Notes: generated by a model from the letters alone, not told the origin. A DNA stretch of 64,000 nt from Prorocentrum cordatum (GCA_963575745.1 CAUYUJ010016353.1:218752-282751), one strand, 5' to 3'. Counted from the first letter of the stretch, positions 37,552 through 47,430 are shown. A program made the numbers and translations.

Positions 37552-38722
37552 TGTCGGGCGTGTCTTTCTAAAGGGGGTATGGTAAACAATTAATTAAACA
37601 TAGTTTCGGGACGATGTTCTACTATTCTTGCATATTTAATCGCTTCGCTCATTCCGCCGGCCCATAATGTCGCACCGTGGTCGCCTGTCCGAGTGGTCGT
37701 TTGCAGTGTGGAGCTGCGGCGTCGGGAGCTGTGTAGTGTTGGGGGCGTTCTTGGGGCCCTCTTGGGCCGTCCTGGAGGCCTCTGGGGCCGTCTTGGAGCC
37801 GTCTTGGGCCGTCTTGGGGCCCTCTTGGGGGCCTTTTGGGCCCTCTTGGGGCGATCTTGGAGGCCTCTTGAGCCGTTTAGGGGCGTCGGGGAACCGAAAA
37901 GGTTAAAACGCCCAAATCTGTCCAACACCAAAGGAAAAGCACAGGTTTTTGCCTCTTGGGGCCCTCTTGGGAGTTCTCTTGGAGGCCTCTTGGGGCATCT
38001 CGGAGGCTTCTTGGGCCATCTTGGAGACGTCTTGGGCCGTCCGGAGGCCATCTTGGGCGTCGTGGAGCGATCTTCGGGCGTCTCGGACCTCTCTTGGACC
38101 GTGTTGGGGGCGTTCTTGGGGCCCTCTTGGGCCGTCTTGGAGGCCTCTGGGGCCGTCTTGGAGCCGTCTTGGGCCGTCTTGGGGCCCTCTTGGGGGCCTC
38201 TTGGGCCCTCTTGGGGCGATCTTGGAGGCCTCTTGAGCCGTTTAGGGGCGTCGGGGAACCGAAAAGGTTGAAACGCCCAAATCTGTCCAAAACCTAAGAA
38301 AAGCATTGATTTTTGCCTCTTGGGGCCCTCTTGGGAGTGCTCCTGGAGGCCTCTTGGGGCATCTTGGAGGCTTGTTGGGCCATCTTGGAGACGTCTTGGG
38401 CCGTCTGGAGGCCATCTTGAGCGCCGTGGAGCGATCTTCGGGCGTCTCGGACCTCTCTTGGATTGTGTTGGGGGCCTCTTGGGGCCCTCTTGGGGCGATC
38501 CTGGAGGATCTGGGGGAGTGTCCCGGGCACCGCCCGGGGTACTTTTGATCCAGGGACCCCCAGGGGCCGCCCCGCGCGCGCGAACTAGAAATACTGTTTA
38601 CCAGTTACCGGAGATCTTAGCACGCCTCTGGCCCGTTGGGCCAGCGAATTTATCATACTTGTGACTGTTTTAGATTTACCGTGCAAAATCCGCCTGTAGG
38701 GGGACATGCCCGACCTAACATT
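37552..38722 (+). mobile_element. F1 element split by a 1-kb CTTGGGGCC array
   Basis: The left F1 end (TGTCGGGCGTGTCTTTCT...GGGACGATGTT) is at 37552-37620; the right end (AAAATCCGCCTGTAGGGGGACATGCCCGACC) is at 38682-38720. Between lies the F27 array. Confidence 0.6.
37735..38540 (+). repeat. F27 array: ~365-bp unit repeated, made of 15-17 base words
   Basis: Words CTTGGGGCCCTCTTGGG, CCGTCTTGGAGCC. The block from GGGGGCGTTCTTGGGG to ACCGAAAAGGTT.AAACGCC at 37738-37925 recurs at 38106-38290, and TTTTTGCCTCTTGGGG blocks recur at 37948 and 38311. Scattered relatives: 50655-50725, 55200-55500, 55640-55740, 56210-56470, 56735-56870. Confidence 0.85.
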
Positions 38723-38874
38723 ACCACCCGCTCGACCCAGACCCCCGACGTCAGGAGCTTTTCCATGGCGTCGACCCCCAGAGGTCTCGATCCCACGGGA
38801 CCGGCCAGTTTCTGACGTTCCCGAGGCCCGGGAGAGGCTCCCATGAGGCCGCACATGGCGATAAGCCTCCCGTC

Positions 38875-39370
38875 GTGATTTTCTCACAGCGCGGGGGGGG
38901 TCTGAGGAGAAGGGGTCGGAGCCTCTGGGCCTTTGGGGCCGCGAAGGGGCACGGTGTGTACAGTGCCGGCTTCTCGGGGGTGGTGACGCCTCGCGGCACG
39001 AGCCAGGGGGGGAGGGCGGGAGCGGCCATGGGGCACGGCCCCCTGGGCGGCGCACTGCCCGCCCCTCCCCTTCGGCTATAAATGGGGGGTTGGGGGGGGG
39101 CATCGAGGGCTGCCGAGAAGGGGCCGTTTGGGGTCCCTGACTGGGTCTTTTCGGACCCAGAAGGGGGGCGGGGGCATCCCTGGGACCCGAAAAAGGGTAC
39201 CTTTTTTCCTGCCCAGTTTACCGCCCCCCCTCGTTCATTCGCGCCCACCCCCCAGGACAGGGGTCGGAACTACTGGGCCCCTGGGATCGCGGAGGGAAGC
39301 CGAGAGGCACAGCGGAGGCGTCTCCGGGGGGGGGGGGGGCCCGAGGGGGAGAGTCTGAGAGGGCTTCCTG
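38875..39370. other. GC-rich stretch without an assignable gene
   Basis: An open plus-strand reading (38875-39081) and minus-strand readings overlap. A GGCTATAAATGG word at 39074 looks TATA-like but nothing else marks a promoter. Confidence 0.3.
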
Positions 39371-39384
39371 AGGCGCTTGGAGCT

Positions 39385-39585
39385 CCTCCTCCCCCCCCTC
39401 CTCCTTTTTCCCCTCCTCCTGCTCCTCCTCCTCCTCCCCCTCCTCCTGCTCCTCCTCCTCCTCCTCCCCTCCCTCCTCCTCCTCCTCCTCCTCCTTCCCC
39501 TCCTCCCCCTCCCCTCCTCCCCCTCCTCCCCCTTCCCCTCCTCCCCTCTCCTCCTCCTCCTCGTCCTCCTCCTCCTCCTCCCCGC
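39385..39585 (+). repeat. (TCC)n tract ahead of an exon
   Basis: C/T-only DNA ending CCCGCAAG, the acceptor of the next exon. Confidence 0.95.
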
Positions 39586-39588
39586 AAG

Positions 39589-39713
39589 CGTCCGTCCTTG
39601 CGGCCTATGGGCTCCTAGAATCAGAGCTGCCGAGGGTGCTGGAACTCGGGCAGCGAAGGGCCTCGGGGAGATCAGACAACGGTTTTGAGTCCTCCGACGG
39701 CGAGCTCTTCTGA
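39589..39713 (+). CDS. Likely terminal exon
   Basis: The (TCC)n tract then CCCGCAAG form the acceptor. Two leading bases, then SVLAAYGLLESELPRVLELG, QRRASGRSDNGFESSDGELF and TGA at 39711-39713. The acidic Ser-rich C terminus and open frame are convincing; the protein is not recognised. Confidence 0.5.
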
Positions 39714-39747
39714 TTTCGTCACCCGCCTTCATGGCCGTCCACCACGA

Positions 39748-40185
39748 CCTCCTCCTCCTCCTCCTCCTCCTCCTCCTCCTCCTCCACCTCCTCCTCCTCC
39801 TCCTCCTCCTCCTCCCCCTCTTCCTCCTTCTCCCCTCCCCTCCTCCTCCTCCTCCTCCTCCTCCGCCTCCTCCCCCCCCCCCTCCCCTCCCCCCTCCCCC
39901 CTCTCCTCCTCCTCCTCCTCCTCCTCCTCCTCCTCCTCCTCCTCCTCCTCCCGCCCTTCCTCCTCCTCTCCTCTCCTCCTCCTCCTCCTCCTCCTCCTCC
40001 GCCTCCGCCTCCGCCTCCGCCTCCTCCTCCTCCTCCTCCTCCTCCTCCCCTCCTCTCCTCCTCGTCCGCCTCCGCCTCCGCTCCTCCTCCTCCTCCTCCT
40101 CCGCCTCTCCTCCTCCTCCTCCTCTCCTCCTCCTCCTCCTCCTCCTCCTCCTTCTCCTCCTCCTCCTCCTCCTCCTCCTCGTGGC
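39748..40185 (+). repeat. (TCC)n tract
   Basis: About 440 bp of C/T with some CCG units. Confidence 0.95.
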
Positions 40186-40214
40186 CGCCCACGCCTGGTG
40201 ACGAGTGCACTACG

Positions 40215-40445
40215 GTCCCCTATGGCCGTGCCCTCGCCCCTGTCACACGGATCCGATCCCTTGTAAAAACGTGCATCGTGGTACCCATGACCGTATTCTC
40301 ACCTTTTGTCAAGCGGCTGCGATCCCTTGTATAGCAATATCCTGCGGTACCCATGGCCGTGCTCTCACCCCGGTCAAACGGCCACGATCCCCTGTAAAAC
40401 ATCATCTTGCGGTGCACATGGCTGGCCGTGCTCTCGCCCCAATCG
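40215..40445 (+). repeat. ~66-bp tandem repeat, three to four units
   Basis: Units hold CCATGGCCGTGCTCTCACCC, TCAAACGGC and ACGATCCC.TGTAAAA. Confidence 0.85.
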
Positions 40446-40852
40446 TGCCCACGAATTCTTCGGAACGCCTAGAGGTGCACGTTTCCACTGGCCGACGTGC
40501 TGGCTGCACTGGCCTTCCCCCTCCTTGCGTTGCGCGCGCAGGGTTGCGCGGAGTGAGCTTCCACCCGGACATGCCCCTGCGTGCCCCTCAGCGTTGTCAC
40601 CGTCGTCGTCTTCGCCGTCCTGGAGTAGGAGAGGCAGGGGAAGAGCGGTATAGGAGCGAGAGGGGGGAGGGACGAGGGGGAGGAGGAGGTGGGCAAGGAG
40701 GGGAAACGGGATGGAGGGGAGGAGGACGGGGAGGGACCGTAGGATGGGGAGGATGAGAACAAGGAGGAGGAGAAGAAGGAGAAGCATTCCAGGAGGAAGA
40801 GGGATAAAGGAGGAGGAGGAGGAGGAGGAGGAGCAGGAAGAATAGGAGGAGA

Positions 40853-41062
40853 GTGAGGAGGCGGACGGAATGGATAGGAGTAGCCGGAGGAAGGATGACA
40901 GGGGAACAGACGTGTCGAGTGAGAGGAAAGAGACGAACTGAAGATGAGGTGGCCGAGAAGGAGGCGGCGGAACGGAACGGAAGGAATGGGGAATGGGAGG
41001 AGAAGGAGCAGGACGAAGATGAGGAGGATTTGGAGAATGATGAGAAAAAGGAGAAGCAGTAA
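40853..41062 (+). CDS. Possible acidic/basic exon in GA-rich DNA
   Basis: Reads RRTEDEVAEKEAAERNGRNG and EEKEQDEDEEDLENDEKKEK with TAA at 41060-41062. The GA bias makes such readings easy to get, so weight is low. Confidence 0.25.
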   Translation: MRRRTEWIGVAGGRMTGEQTCRVRGKRRTEDEVAEKEAAERNGRNGEWEEKEQDEDEEDLENDEKKEKQ

Positions 41063-41160
41063 TTAGGTGGATGAGGGGGAAGAGGAAGCAGGATGATAAG
41101 GATGATGTTCCAGCATGAGCAGCAAAAGCAGGAGGTGCAACATCATGAGTAGTATTCAAG

Positions 41161-41245
41161 GAAGGAGATCGAGAAGGACGAGAACGAGGAGCAGGATTCC
41201 GACACCGACGATGAAGACAGCATAGAGGATGAGTGTGATGATACG
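41161..41245 (+). CDS. Acidic exon
   Basis: Acceptor GAGTAGTATTCAAG, one leading base, KEIEKDENEEQDSDTDDEDS, IEDECDDT, donor ACG|GTGTTC. SDTDDEDS is a casein kinase 2-like site cluster. The frame stays open to a TGA at about 41310. Confidence 0.4.
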
Positions 41246-41634
41246 GTGTTCGTGGGATCCGCGATGTGTCAGCGCACCGGTTTAGAACAACACTGTGTGT
41301 GTGTGGTTTGATGTCCTCCTGCTTCCTCAGCAGGCAGTTTCGGTACGTGTTTAGGGATGGGAGATCATGCTCCTCGTTGCGTGTGTGCGTGTGCGTGTGC
41401 GTCTATGGTCGCCTATCTGCACTCCATCCCTTCTGCGTTTGCTTTTGTGCATCGTGCCGTTTGCCAGCCCGATGCGCAGAGGTGCAGCGGAGCAGCGAGG
41501 ACCCGCCAGGCTGTTGGAGCGAGCGGTACGGCATGTGAGCCACGGCATTGGAATTCGACGGGCGGGGCCCCTCTTGCAGCATCGTCGCAGCGCCTGTTCG
41601 AAACGCGTGCGTGCTGATACCCCTCTCGCCGCAG

Positions 41635-41970
41635 CTTCCCTCGGACCCCGAGGCCCTCGGGGGAACCTCGCTCTGCAGGGGTCTTCGCAGATCCGTCTCG
41701 CTCCACGCTTCTCCGGAGCCTCCCGTGCTCTCCAGTCTTCCATCGGGATGCGTCCCGTGTCCACCACACGCACAGAAGAACCGTGAGGCCTTTGAGAAGC
41801 TCCTGTGGTCTCTCTCCGACTCCTGGCAGGCCCATCCAGGAACCGTGAGGCTCAGCAGCGCCTCGGTGCACACACTGGCCCAATTCGAACAACGTTCTCG
41901 GGCCAGAAGGCGGCTTCTCTGGTACGCTCCGCTGCCAGGTTTTACAGGACAACCCATTAAGAGGACATAA
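41635..41970 (+). CDS. Likely terminal exon, 111 residues
   Basis: Acceptor GATACCCCTCTCGCCGCAG, phase 0. Contains REAFEKLLWSLSDSWQAHPG and HTLAQFEQRSRARRRLLWYA and ends GQPIKRT with TAA at 41968-41970. One of the longest clean readings here. The minus strand is open over the same span (41403-41957), which lowers confidence. Confidence 0.45.
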   Translation, partial: LPSDPEALGGTSLCRGLRRSVSLHASPEPPVLSSLPSGCVPCPPHAQKNREAFEKLLWSLSDSWQAHPGTVRLSSASVHTLAQFEQRSRARRRLLWYAPLPGFTGQPIKRT

Positions 41971-41984
41971 TGCGTTGCTTATTT

Positions 41985-42043
41985 CGAATATATGTTTATA
42001 AGTTTATTTCAAAATCCGCCTGTAGGAGGACATGCCCGACCTG
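41985..42043 (+). mobile_element. F1 fragment, right half
   Basis: TTTCAAAATCCGCCTGTAGGAGGACATGCCCGACCTG; the left half is absent. Confidence 0.8.
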
Positions 42044-42048
42044 GGGAG

Positions 42049-42385
42049 AGATGCAAGCTCGCCCTCGGCGGCTGCCGGCCCCAAGGCCAGGGGGGAAGCC
42101 GTGCGGGAGTACAGTCCTCGGCATCGCTCGGGCGTGTGCATCTTGTCCTCGTTATCCTGGAGAAAATACAGACCTTCACGCTCCAGGCTGCAGGAGGATG
42201 AGGAGGAGGAGAAGCAGGATGAGGAGGAGGAAGAGGAGGAGAAGGAGGAGACGGAGGAGGAGGAGCTTGGTACGTTGGAAGGAGGAGAAGGCGAAGGAGG
42301 AGAAGGAGGAGAAGGAGGGGGGGCCATCGAGGAGCATCTTTGGTCATCTTGCTGCAAACCGAGCGATGGACGGTCAAGACGTTGA
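42049..42385 (+). CDS. Exon with acidic tract after an F1 fragment
   Basis: Starts within 10 bases of the F1 end. Contains DASSPSAAAGPKARGEAVRE, GVCILSSLSWRKYRPSRSRL, then Glu-rich sequence from GAG units. Donor CTTG|GTACGT at 42272 or a stop TGA at 42383-42385. Confidence 0.4.
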
Positions 42386-42567
42386 CACGAGGGCCGTTGT
42401 GGGCTCAGGAGCGGCCAGGGCTTTCGGGCCGTCCTTCCGATGCATGTCGTGGGGGCTGTTGGTGGCCCAGGCCCGCCATGGCCGGAACAGCCCCATGCGT
42501 CCCTTCTCGTGCGTTCCTCATGGCTGCACCATGGCTATACCGCGAGGGCTGCTTTGCTAGCGGGACT

Positions 42568-42765
42568 CGGCGTGAGTACAGTCGAGGCCGATAGGATGGT
42601 CAACCTTGCCGGGGGGTACCCGTGCGTCCTTGTCTCCAGGATCCATCCTTCACCTCTCTCGATGGCCGCGCCCCGCCCAAAAAGCTTCGACACGGGCGTC
42701 CACGCGGCTCTCAAGGGAGGCAAAACCACCCGGACCCGACGATTGGCGTTTGCCAAGCGGCCTTG
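42568..42765 (+). CDS. Possible exon(s)
   Basis: One frame reads STVEADRMVNLAGGYPCVLV, IHPSPLSMAAPRPKSFDTGV and TTRTRRLAFAKRP up to the F25 edge. A GTGAGTACAG and a GTACCC inside could split it. Confidence 0.35.
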
Positions 42766-42895
42766 GTCGTTTACTGAACAGCCCTGCCCTGTTCGATTCC
42801 TCCCCTGAGTGCGTTCACCAAACGGCTTCGCTTGTCGGGGTGATTGTTATGGGGATGGGTTATCTGCCCTCTATCCTGGCGCCTCCTTCCTATCA

Positions 42896-43055
42896 TTAAG
42901 TCGGGCATGTCCCTCTACAGGAGGAATATGCGAAAAAAGTCAAAAAATAGTCCATGGACGACTTGGTAAGCTTTTTTCTAAATGTTTGGCACCTGATTTG
43001 ACTATTTTCAATTTTTCGTCCAAAATCCGCCTGTAGGGGGACATGCCCGACCTAA
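42896..43055 (+). mobile_element. F1 TIR element, copy 4 (best copy)
   Basis: TTAAGTCGGGCATGTCCCTCTACAGGAGGA at the left, AAAATCCGCCTGTAGGGGGACATGCCCGACCTAA at the right, with AAAAATAGTC and GACTATTTTCAATTTTTCGTCC inverted inside. 160 bp. Confidence 0.95.
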
Positions 43056-43194
43056 TACTATCAATCTTCACTGCCTTATGGGCCCCCGAAGAAGAGAGGG
43101 CCACGCCGGTGCACTTAGGATTTGCGTCGGAGGCGGCCACCGGGTGCGGCCGAGAACAGGGGGATATTAATGATGTTCCAATCTACTTTTAGCC

Positions 43195-43325
43195 TCAGAA
43201 ACAATTTCGAGCACCAAGGAAGGTTCCGAAGCTGGAGTGCTTCCACGTGTCGGGCTTTGGGAGGCGATACTCGTTCGACATTGTTTCGACACTTTTCTGG
43301 GAGCTCGAAATTATTTTGGGGACTT
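43195..43325 (+). mobile_element. Possible small TIR element (F28)
   Basis: AGAAACAATTTCGAGCACC at the left and GGGAGCTCGAAATTATTTTGG at the right are imperfect inverted repeats; only one copy seen. Confidence 0.5.
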
Positions 43326-43662
43326 GGTCCTTGAGTACGATGGAAGCAACATAAGGGGAGAAACGGGCACACGCGCGGCCGCATACAGTGGGAGCCCATG
43401 CCAAGAAACGTCCTGCTTGCCTCCAGGGTGCCCTGGGTTTCTTGGGTTTCGATTGTTTTGCGATGGAGAGCGTGACGTTCCCGCAGCGCACCAACAGTCG
43501 ATGGACGTCCTGGGGTCTCAGGGTTGGATCTCTTATGGAAGGTTTCTTGTGTCGGGCCCCTACTGTAACCCTGGTAACACGGTGAAGAGGTGGCCTCACT
43601 GAGATCCCCGTCTTCGCACCAGATATCATAATTCCTGGTGGTCTGGTCTGACACATCGGCAA

Positions 43663-43736
43663 ACAAGATCCTTTACCCCTAATGTTTCTGGCCCTCCTCG
43701 CTTGTGCCCCTATCAAAGGGTTAGGGGGATCTTGTT
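43663..43736. repeat. Inverted repeat AACAAGATCC...GGATCTTGTT
   Basis: AACAAGATCCTTTACCCCTAA at the left and TTAGGGGGATCTTGTT at the right, 74 bp overall. Confidence 0.8.
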
Positions 43737-43895
43737 TTGGTGAATCAGCCGTGTGTTCCGGCTTTCCGGTATAGCGTGTTTTGAAGCGCTGTTCGGCCAG
43801 GATCGCGAGGCGGACCCAGCAGTGGCGACGAGGCCTCACAGAGCTTTCAAAAGGGACAAGCACCTCCAGATCCCCTTATAGTACCTTCTTCCTTC

Positions 43896-44056
43896 GAGGC
43901 GGGATAGTCTGGGATAAGCCAGATGACCCTGTACGAATCCAAGGAATATTGGAGGATGGTGAAGAAGAGTGGGGAGGAGGAGCAGTAGCAGCATCAGTAT
44001 GGTGTTCGGCATTACTATTCGTTTGGAAGGCAAAAACGAACAGGGACCTGGTGTAA
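43896..44056 (+). CDS. Likely terminal exon with C-terminal hydrophobic segment
   Basis: Acceptor ACCTTCTTCCTTCGAG. Contains GGIVWDKPDDPVRIQGILED, then AVAASVWCSALLFVW and KAKTNRDLV with TAA at 44054-44056. The hydrophobic run could be a tail anchor. Codon use is richer in A than its neighbours. Confidence 0.45.
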
Positions 44057-44078
44057 ACAGTGAAACGTATGAGGCCCG

Positions 44079-44423
44079 ATGCACCAGAGGGCTAACACTG
44101 CTTCGCAAGATGCAAGACTCACAAAAACAAACAATGACCTAGCACACCATCCGCTGCAAGCGCGATGGCACATGCTTACGGCCGTAGCCAATATTGTTGC
44201 CTTCGTTCCGGCCGAGCATTTCTCTAGTCGCCTTTCGTACGTTCTCGGAGGGTGGTGCAGAACATGGACGAGGCCGCACGCATCTCCGGCTTGGCACGTG
44301 TTCCAGATGTCGCTCGAACGTTTGTCCATACGCCTGGAAGGGGCCCTGGAAGTCTTGAACATTATTTCGGTTTCCCAGGGTCTTCCTCCTTGCGTCGGGA
44401 CCGTCAAGAGGTTGTGGGAATGA
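44079..44423 (+). CDS. Open reading of 114 codons
   Basis: ATG at 44079; contains WHMLTAVANIVAFVPAEHFS, LGGWCRTWTRPHASPAWHVF and LSIRLEGALEVLNIISV, stop TGA at 44421-44423. The last part resembles F7 (GGGACCGTCAAGAGG). A 157-codon minus-strand frame overlaps. Confidence 0.4.
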   Translation: MHQRANTASQDARLTKTNNDLAHHPLQARWHMLTAVANIVAFVPAEHFSSRLSYVLGGWCRTWTRPHASPAWHVFQMSLERLSIRLEGALEVLNIISVSQGLPPCVGTVKRLWE

Positions 44424-44444
44424 AAAGTTAGTCCTGTGGAAGGC

Positions 44445-44652
44445 CCAGGTATCCAGAACCCGCTTCCTCTAGGACTCCTTTCCATCATGCCGAGTGCAGC
44501 GGCTGTGGAGGATGAGGAGGAGGAGGATAAAAAGGAGGACGAGGATGAGGATGAGGATGATGATGATGATGATGTGGAGGAGGAGGAGGAGGGGGCCAGC
44601 GAGAGTATTGGGGGGATGGGCGCGAGGATGATGAAGAGGAGGAGGAGGGAAG
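44445..44652 (+). CDS. Acidic then basic exon
   Basis: Reads MPSAAAVEDEEEEDKKEDED, an Asp run, GASESIGGMGARMMKRRRR, donor GGGAA|GTAAGCC. The Asp/Glu part is (GAG)(GAT) repeat DNA. Confidence 0.4.
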
Positions 44653-44980
44653 TAAGCCATCATGCCACTTGTAGCCTGGTCTGCACAGGACAAGAGCATG
44701 GGAGCAGCGCGAGACGTGCCGCAGCCGCTTCGGCGGTGTCGTTAAGAGCCAGAGTTCGCGTGGCGACGCCAAAGAGCAGTGCCCGTCCGGTGTCTTCGCG
44801 CACGCTTCGTTCACGTGAAGGATCAAGTCGACGAGGGGGAGGAGGAGCGGGAGGAGGAAAAACGCGGGACGCGACGTCGAGGAGGAAGAAGAGAGTATGA
44901 GTATGAGTATGACCACAAGACGAAGTCTTGGAGGAGGAAGAAGAGAGGGACGGAAGAGGAGAAGGAGGACGGCCTCGCAG

Positions 44981-45238
44981 GCAGACAATCTCCTTTCCAG
45001 CCTGCCCGGGAGGTCCGCTCTGGAGTGCCGCCCCGTTTTGGGGGAGACTCCGTGGCCATGGCCGGGGATGGAGGATTTGGGGGAGGATGAGGGCGAAGTG
45101 GACGCGGAGGCCGAGGAGGAGGCGCGCTTGCGCTTGCGACGCCGCATCTGCCCCGCTTTGCTTGGCGATGTGGCATGCGCAGCTCCAGAGGAGGGCTGTG
45201 TCTTGGGGCGATTCGAGGGGCCTCTTGGGCCGTCTTAG
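44981..45238 (+). CDS. Likely terminal exon
   Basis: Acceptor GGACGGCCTCGCAG, phase 0. Contains ADNLLSSLPGRSALECRPVL, MEDLGEDEGEVDAEAEEEAR and ICPALLGDVACAAPEEGCVL. The stop TAG at 45236-45238 lies in an F27-like end (CTCTTGGGCCGTCTTAG), so the repeat may have supplied the C terminus. Confidence 0.5.
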   Translation, partial: ADNLLSSLPGRSALECRPVLGETPWPWPGMEDLGEDEGEVDAEAEEEARLRLRRRICPALLGDVACAAPEEGCVLGRFEGPLGPS

Positions 45239-45394
45239 AGCGTCGGAAGCCCGAGAATCAAGGGAGGACAAACCAGACAGTTGGAGTTTACTAACGGCCC
45301 GGGGCGTTCACGAAACAGCCTCGCCCGGTTCGATTCCTTCTCTGAGTGCGTTCACCAAACGGCTTCGCGTCTCGGGGTGATTCTTACGGGGGTG

Positions 45395-45838
45395 GATTTT
45401 TCTGCCTTCGAGAAAAAAGCCCGAAAGAGGCAGCGCCCTTCGAGACCTCACCAAAAACGAACTCGATGAGTCTGGCCTCTCGAGGCTCCCTTTCGTGGTG
45501 ATTATTTCGGGGGTGATTATTCTTCCTTCTCGAAAAAAAGGCCAGAAAGGCAGCGTGCTTCAAAACCTCACAACAGCGAACTCGATGAGTCTGGCCTCTC
45601 GAGGCCCCTTTTCGTGGGGGGGGGGGATTTTCAGCTTTCCAGAAACAAAGCCAGAAAGAGGCAGCGCCCTTCAAAACCTCACAAAAAACGAACTCGATGA
45701 GTCTGGCCTCTCGAGGCCCCCTTTCGTGGGGGGGATATTCTGCCTTCGAGAAAAAAGGCCAGAAAAGGCAGCGCCCTTCAAAACCTCACAACCACGAACC
45801 CGATGAGTCTGGCCTCTCGAGGCTCCCTTTCGTGGGGG
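45395..45838 (+). repeat. ~105-bp tandem repeat, four units
   Basis: Each unit holds TGCCTTCGAGAAAAAAGCCCG, GCAGCGCCCTTCAAAACCTC, GAACTCGATGAGTCTGGCC and CTTTCGTGG. Confidence 0.95.
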
Positions 45839-45841
45839 GGC

Positions 45842-45999
45842 GGGCCGGGCCGGGGGCGGGGCCGCTGCTGCCTCGCGCGAGCGGGGCCGGACCCCCTCTT
45901 CGAGCAGAGCGACGGCGCGCGCGCGCCTCGGGGAGAGCGCGCGGGTGCCCCGGGGCCTCAGCGTCGCGGCGCGCCCCCCCGCGCGGGCGTGGCCGCCAG
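45842..45999 (+). CDS. GC-rich exon before F8 copy 3
   Basis: Contains AGPDPLFEQSDGARAPRGER and GVAAR; ends GCCAG|GACGAG with a GA donor next to F8, in phase 2. Acceptor not placed. Confidence 0.35.
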
Positions 46000-46005
46000 G
46001 ACGAG

Positions 46006-46197
46006 TCGGGGGCGGAAAAGAGGGGGGTGATGACTAGGGGGGGTGGATATCATGGCGGGGGCCATGATGTTTCCCCAGATTTCATGGCGCCCCTTCTTAT
46101 TTCATTACGTCCCTGGCCCCCCCGCTGGGCCGCGCACATGCCCCCGGTCATGATTTGCACCCCCCCTCTTGGACACCCCCCTCTTGGCCGCTCCCGA
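46006..46197 (+). mobile_element. F8 TIR element, copy 3
   Basis: TCGGGGGCGGAAAAGAGGGGGG at the left, CCCCCCTCTTGGCCGCTCCCGA at the right. Confidence 0.9.
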
Positions 46198-46209
46198 ACG
46201 AGCGCCCAG

Positions 46210-46349
46210 GTGGCCGGGAGGACGCGAGGGACGGAGGCGAGGTCGTCGTTTGCTGATCCGTTGCTGTGCCGATCGGCGCGGGCCCTCGCACCCACCCACC
46301 CCCGCCTGGAGTAGATCTCTCGGCTGTTCGGGGCGCTTGCTTCGAGCAG
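46210..46349 (+). CDS. Exon after F8 copy 3
   Basis: Acceptor ACGAGCGCCCAG, 12 bases past F8. Entry phase 2 fits the exon before. Reads LLIRCCADRRGPSHPPTPAW and GCSGRLLRA, donor GCAG|GTGGGG, phase 1 exit. Confidence 0.4.
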
Positions 46350-46399
46350 GTGGGGTCTCCCCCGTAGGACGCACTGTTGCAAACAGTCGCGTTAAGCAG

Positions 46400-46476
46400 A
46401 GGTCCGGAGCCAGACCCCCCCCTCCACCCCCCTCTCCGCCCAACGTCGAAACACCGAAGAAGAGAACGTTCACAAG
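46400..46476 (+). CDS. Exon, function unknown
   Basis: Acceptor CGCGTTAAGCAG, two bases complete the split codon, then VRSQTPPSTPLSAQRRNTEE, ENVHK, donor AAG|GTCGAG. Confidence 0.4.
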
Positions 46477-46584
46477 GTCGAGGAGGAAATGGGTCAGGGG
46501 AGGAGGGTGAAAATGACGAGCAGGAAGGGGAGGACAAGGTCGAGGAGGAGAGGGCGAGGAGGAAAGGGCGAGGGCGAGGTCGAG

Positions 46585-46945
46585 GAGGAGAGGAGGGAGG
46601 AACTGACGCAGGACGAGGGAAGCGAGGCATGGTGTGTGTGTGGGGGGGGGCAGAGCAGCGAGCTGGAGGAAGACCAGGAGCGAAAGAAGGACGTACGCGT
46701 GCATGAATACACGTTGGTTTTGAGAGTACGCATGGCGCGAACGTTCGGATCACGCGGCTGGTCTCGCGGACTGGGGGGCCGTGTTCATGCATACGTGGTT
46801 GGGCACGTATGTCTGTTGTGAAATCCCTCGTATGGGGAGGTGGAGGAGGGAGGAACGGAAGAAGGATTAGGGAGCAATTTGATGATGTGTTGGGGGGGGG
46901 CAGAACAGCGAGTTGGAGGAAGAGTGGGAGAAGGGCCATAAAAGG
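46585..46945 (+). repeat. Tandem duplication, ~255-bp period
   Basis: GTGTGTGGGGGGGGGCAGAGCAGCGAGCTGGAGGAAGA at 46635-46675 recurs as GTTGGGGGGGGGCAGAACAGCGAGTTGGAGGAAGA at 46890-46925, both after GGAGGGAGGAAC. Confidence 0.75.
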
Positions 46946-47263
46946 AAGAGCAGCAGCATGCGCAGCAAGGCTTGCTCCCTCTCTCTGTCCGTTCTCCACT
47001 ACTCTTACATCTCTGTCTACCTCCACAAGCCCCGCAACTTCCCACATCCTTCTCTTCCCGCTGACGTTTTTGCGTGCGCCCTCTCGGCGTTGAAGGGTAT
47101 GAGGGTTGAGTGGGGATGATAACGTCAGGGTGTATGCTTGTGGGCGTACTTCGGGGGGGGGAGGGCTTACAGTCGGAGGCCATTGATCCACCCGGATCGT
47201 GCGTGACCGTTGACACAAGAGTGCGCATGAAATTCCATGCACGTTCCTTCGAGGATCAGAACA

Positions 47264-47430
47264 TGACATACACATACCTTTTTCGGAGTTCCGCGCGGAT
47301 TTCTTGGATCTGCGCTGGGCCCCTCTTTCTGGCGCGCGCAGCGCGCCAGGGGCGGCTCCGGAGGCACCGCAACGGCGGGGCCTCCAGTGTGCATCCAAGG
47401 AGTTCGCGCGGACCTCCAAAAGGTCATGTT
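47264..47430 (+). mobile_element. F13 TIR element, copy 3
   Basis: ACATACACATACC...CGCGCGGATTTCTTGGATC at the left, GCATCCAAGGAGTTCGCGCGG...GGTCATGTTCATG at the right. Confidence 0.75.

Noticed and set aside
39070-39085. TATAAAT word as promoter
   Set aside because: Dinoflagellate promoters do not normally use TATA boxes and nothing else supports a transcript start.
41403-41957. Minus-strand reading containing ISTHAFRTGAATMLQEG, reminiscent of a tyrosine recombinase HxLR..AAT motif
   Set aside because: Only one weak motif, no second catalytic box or Tyr, and the plus strand has a better placed acceptor and stop.
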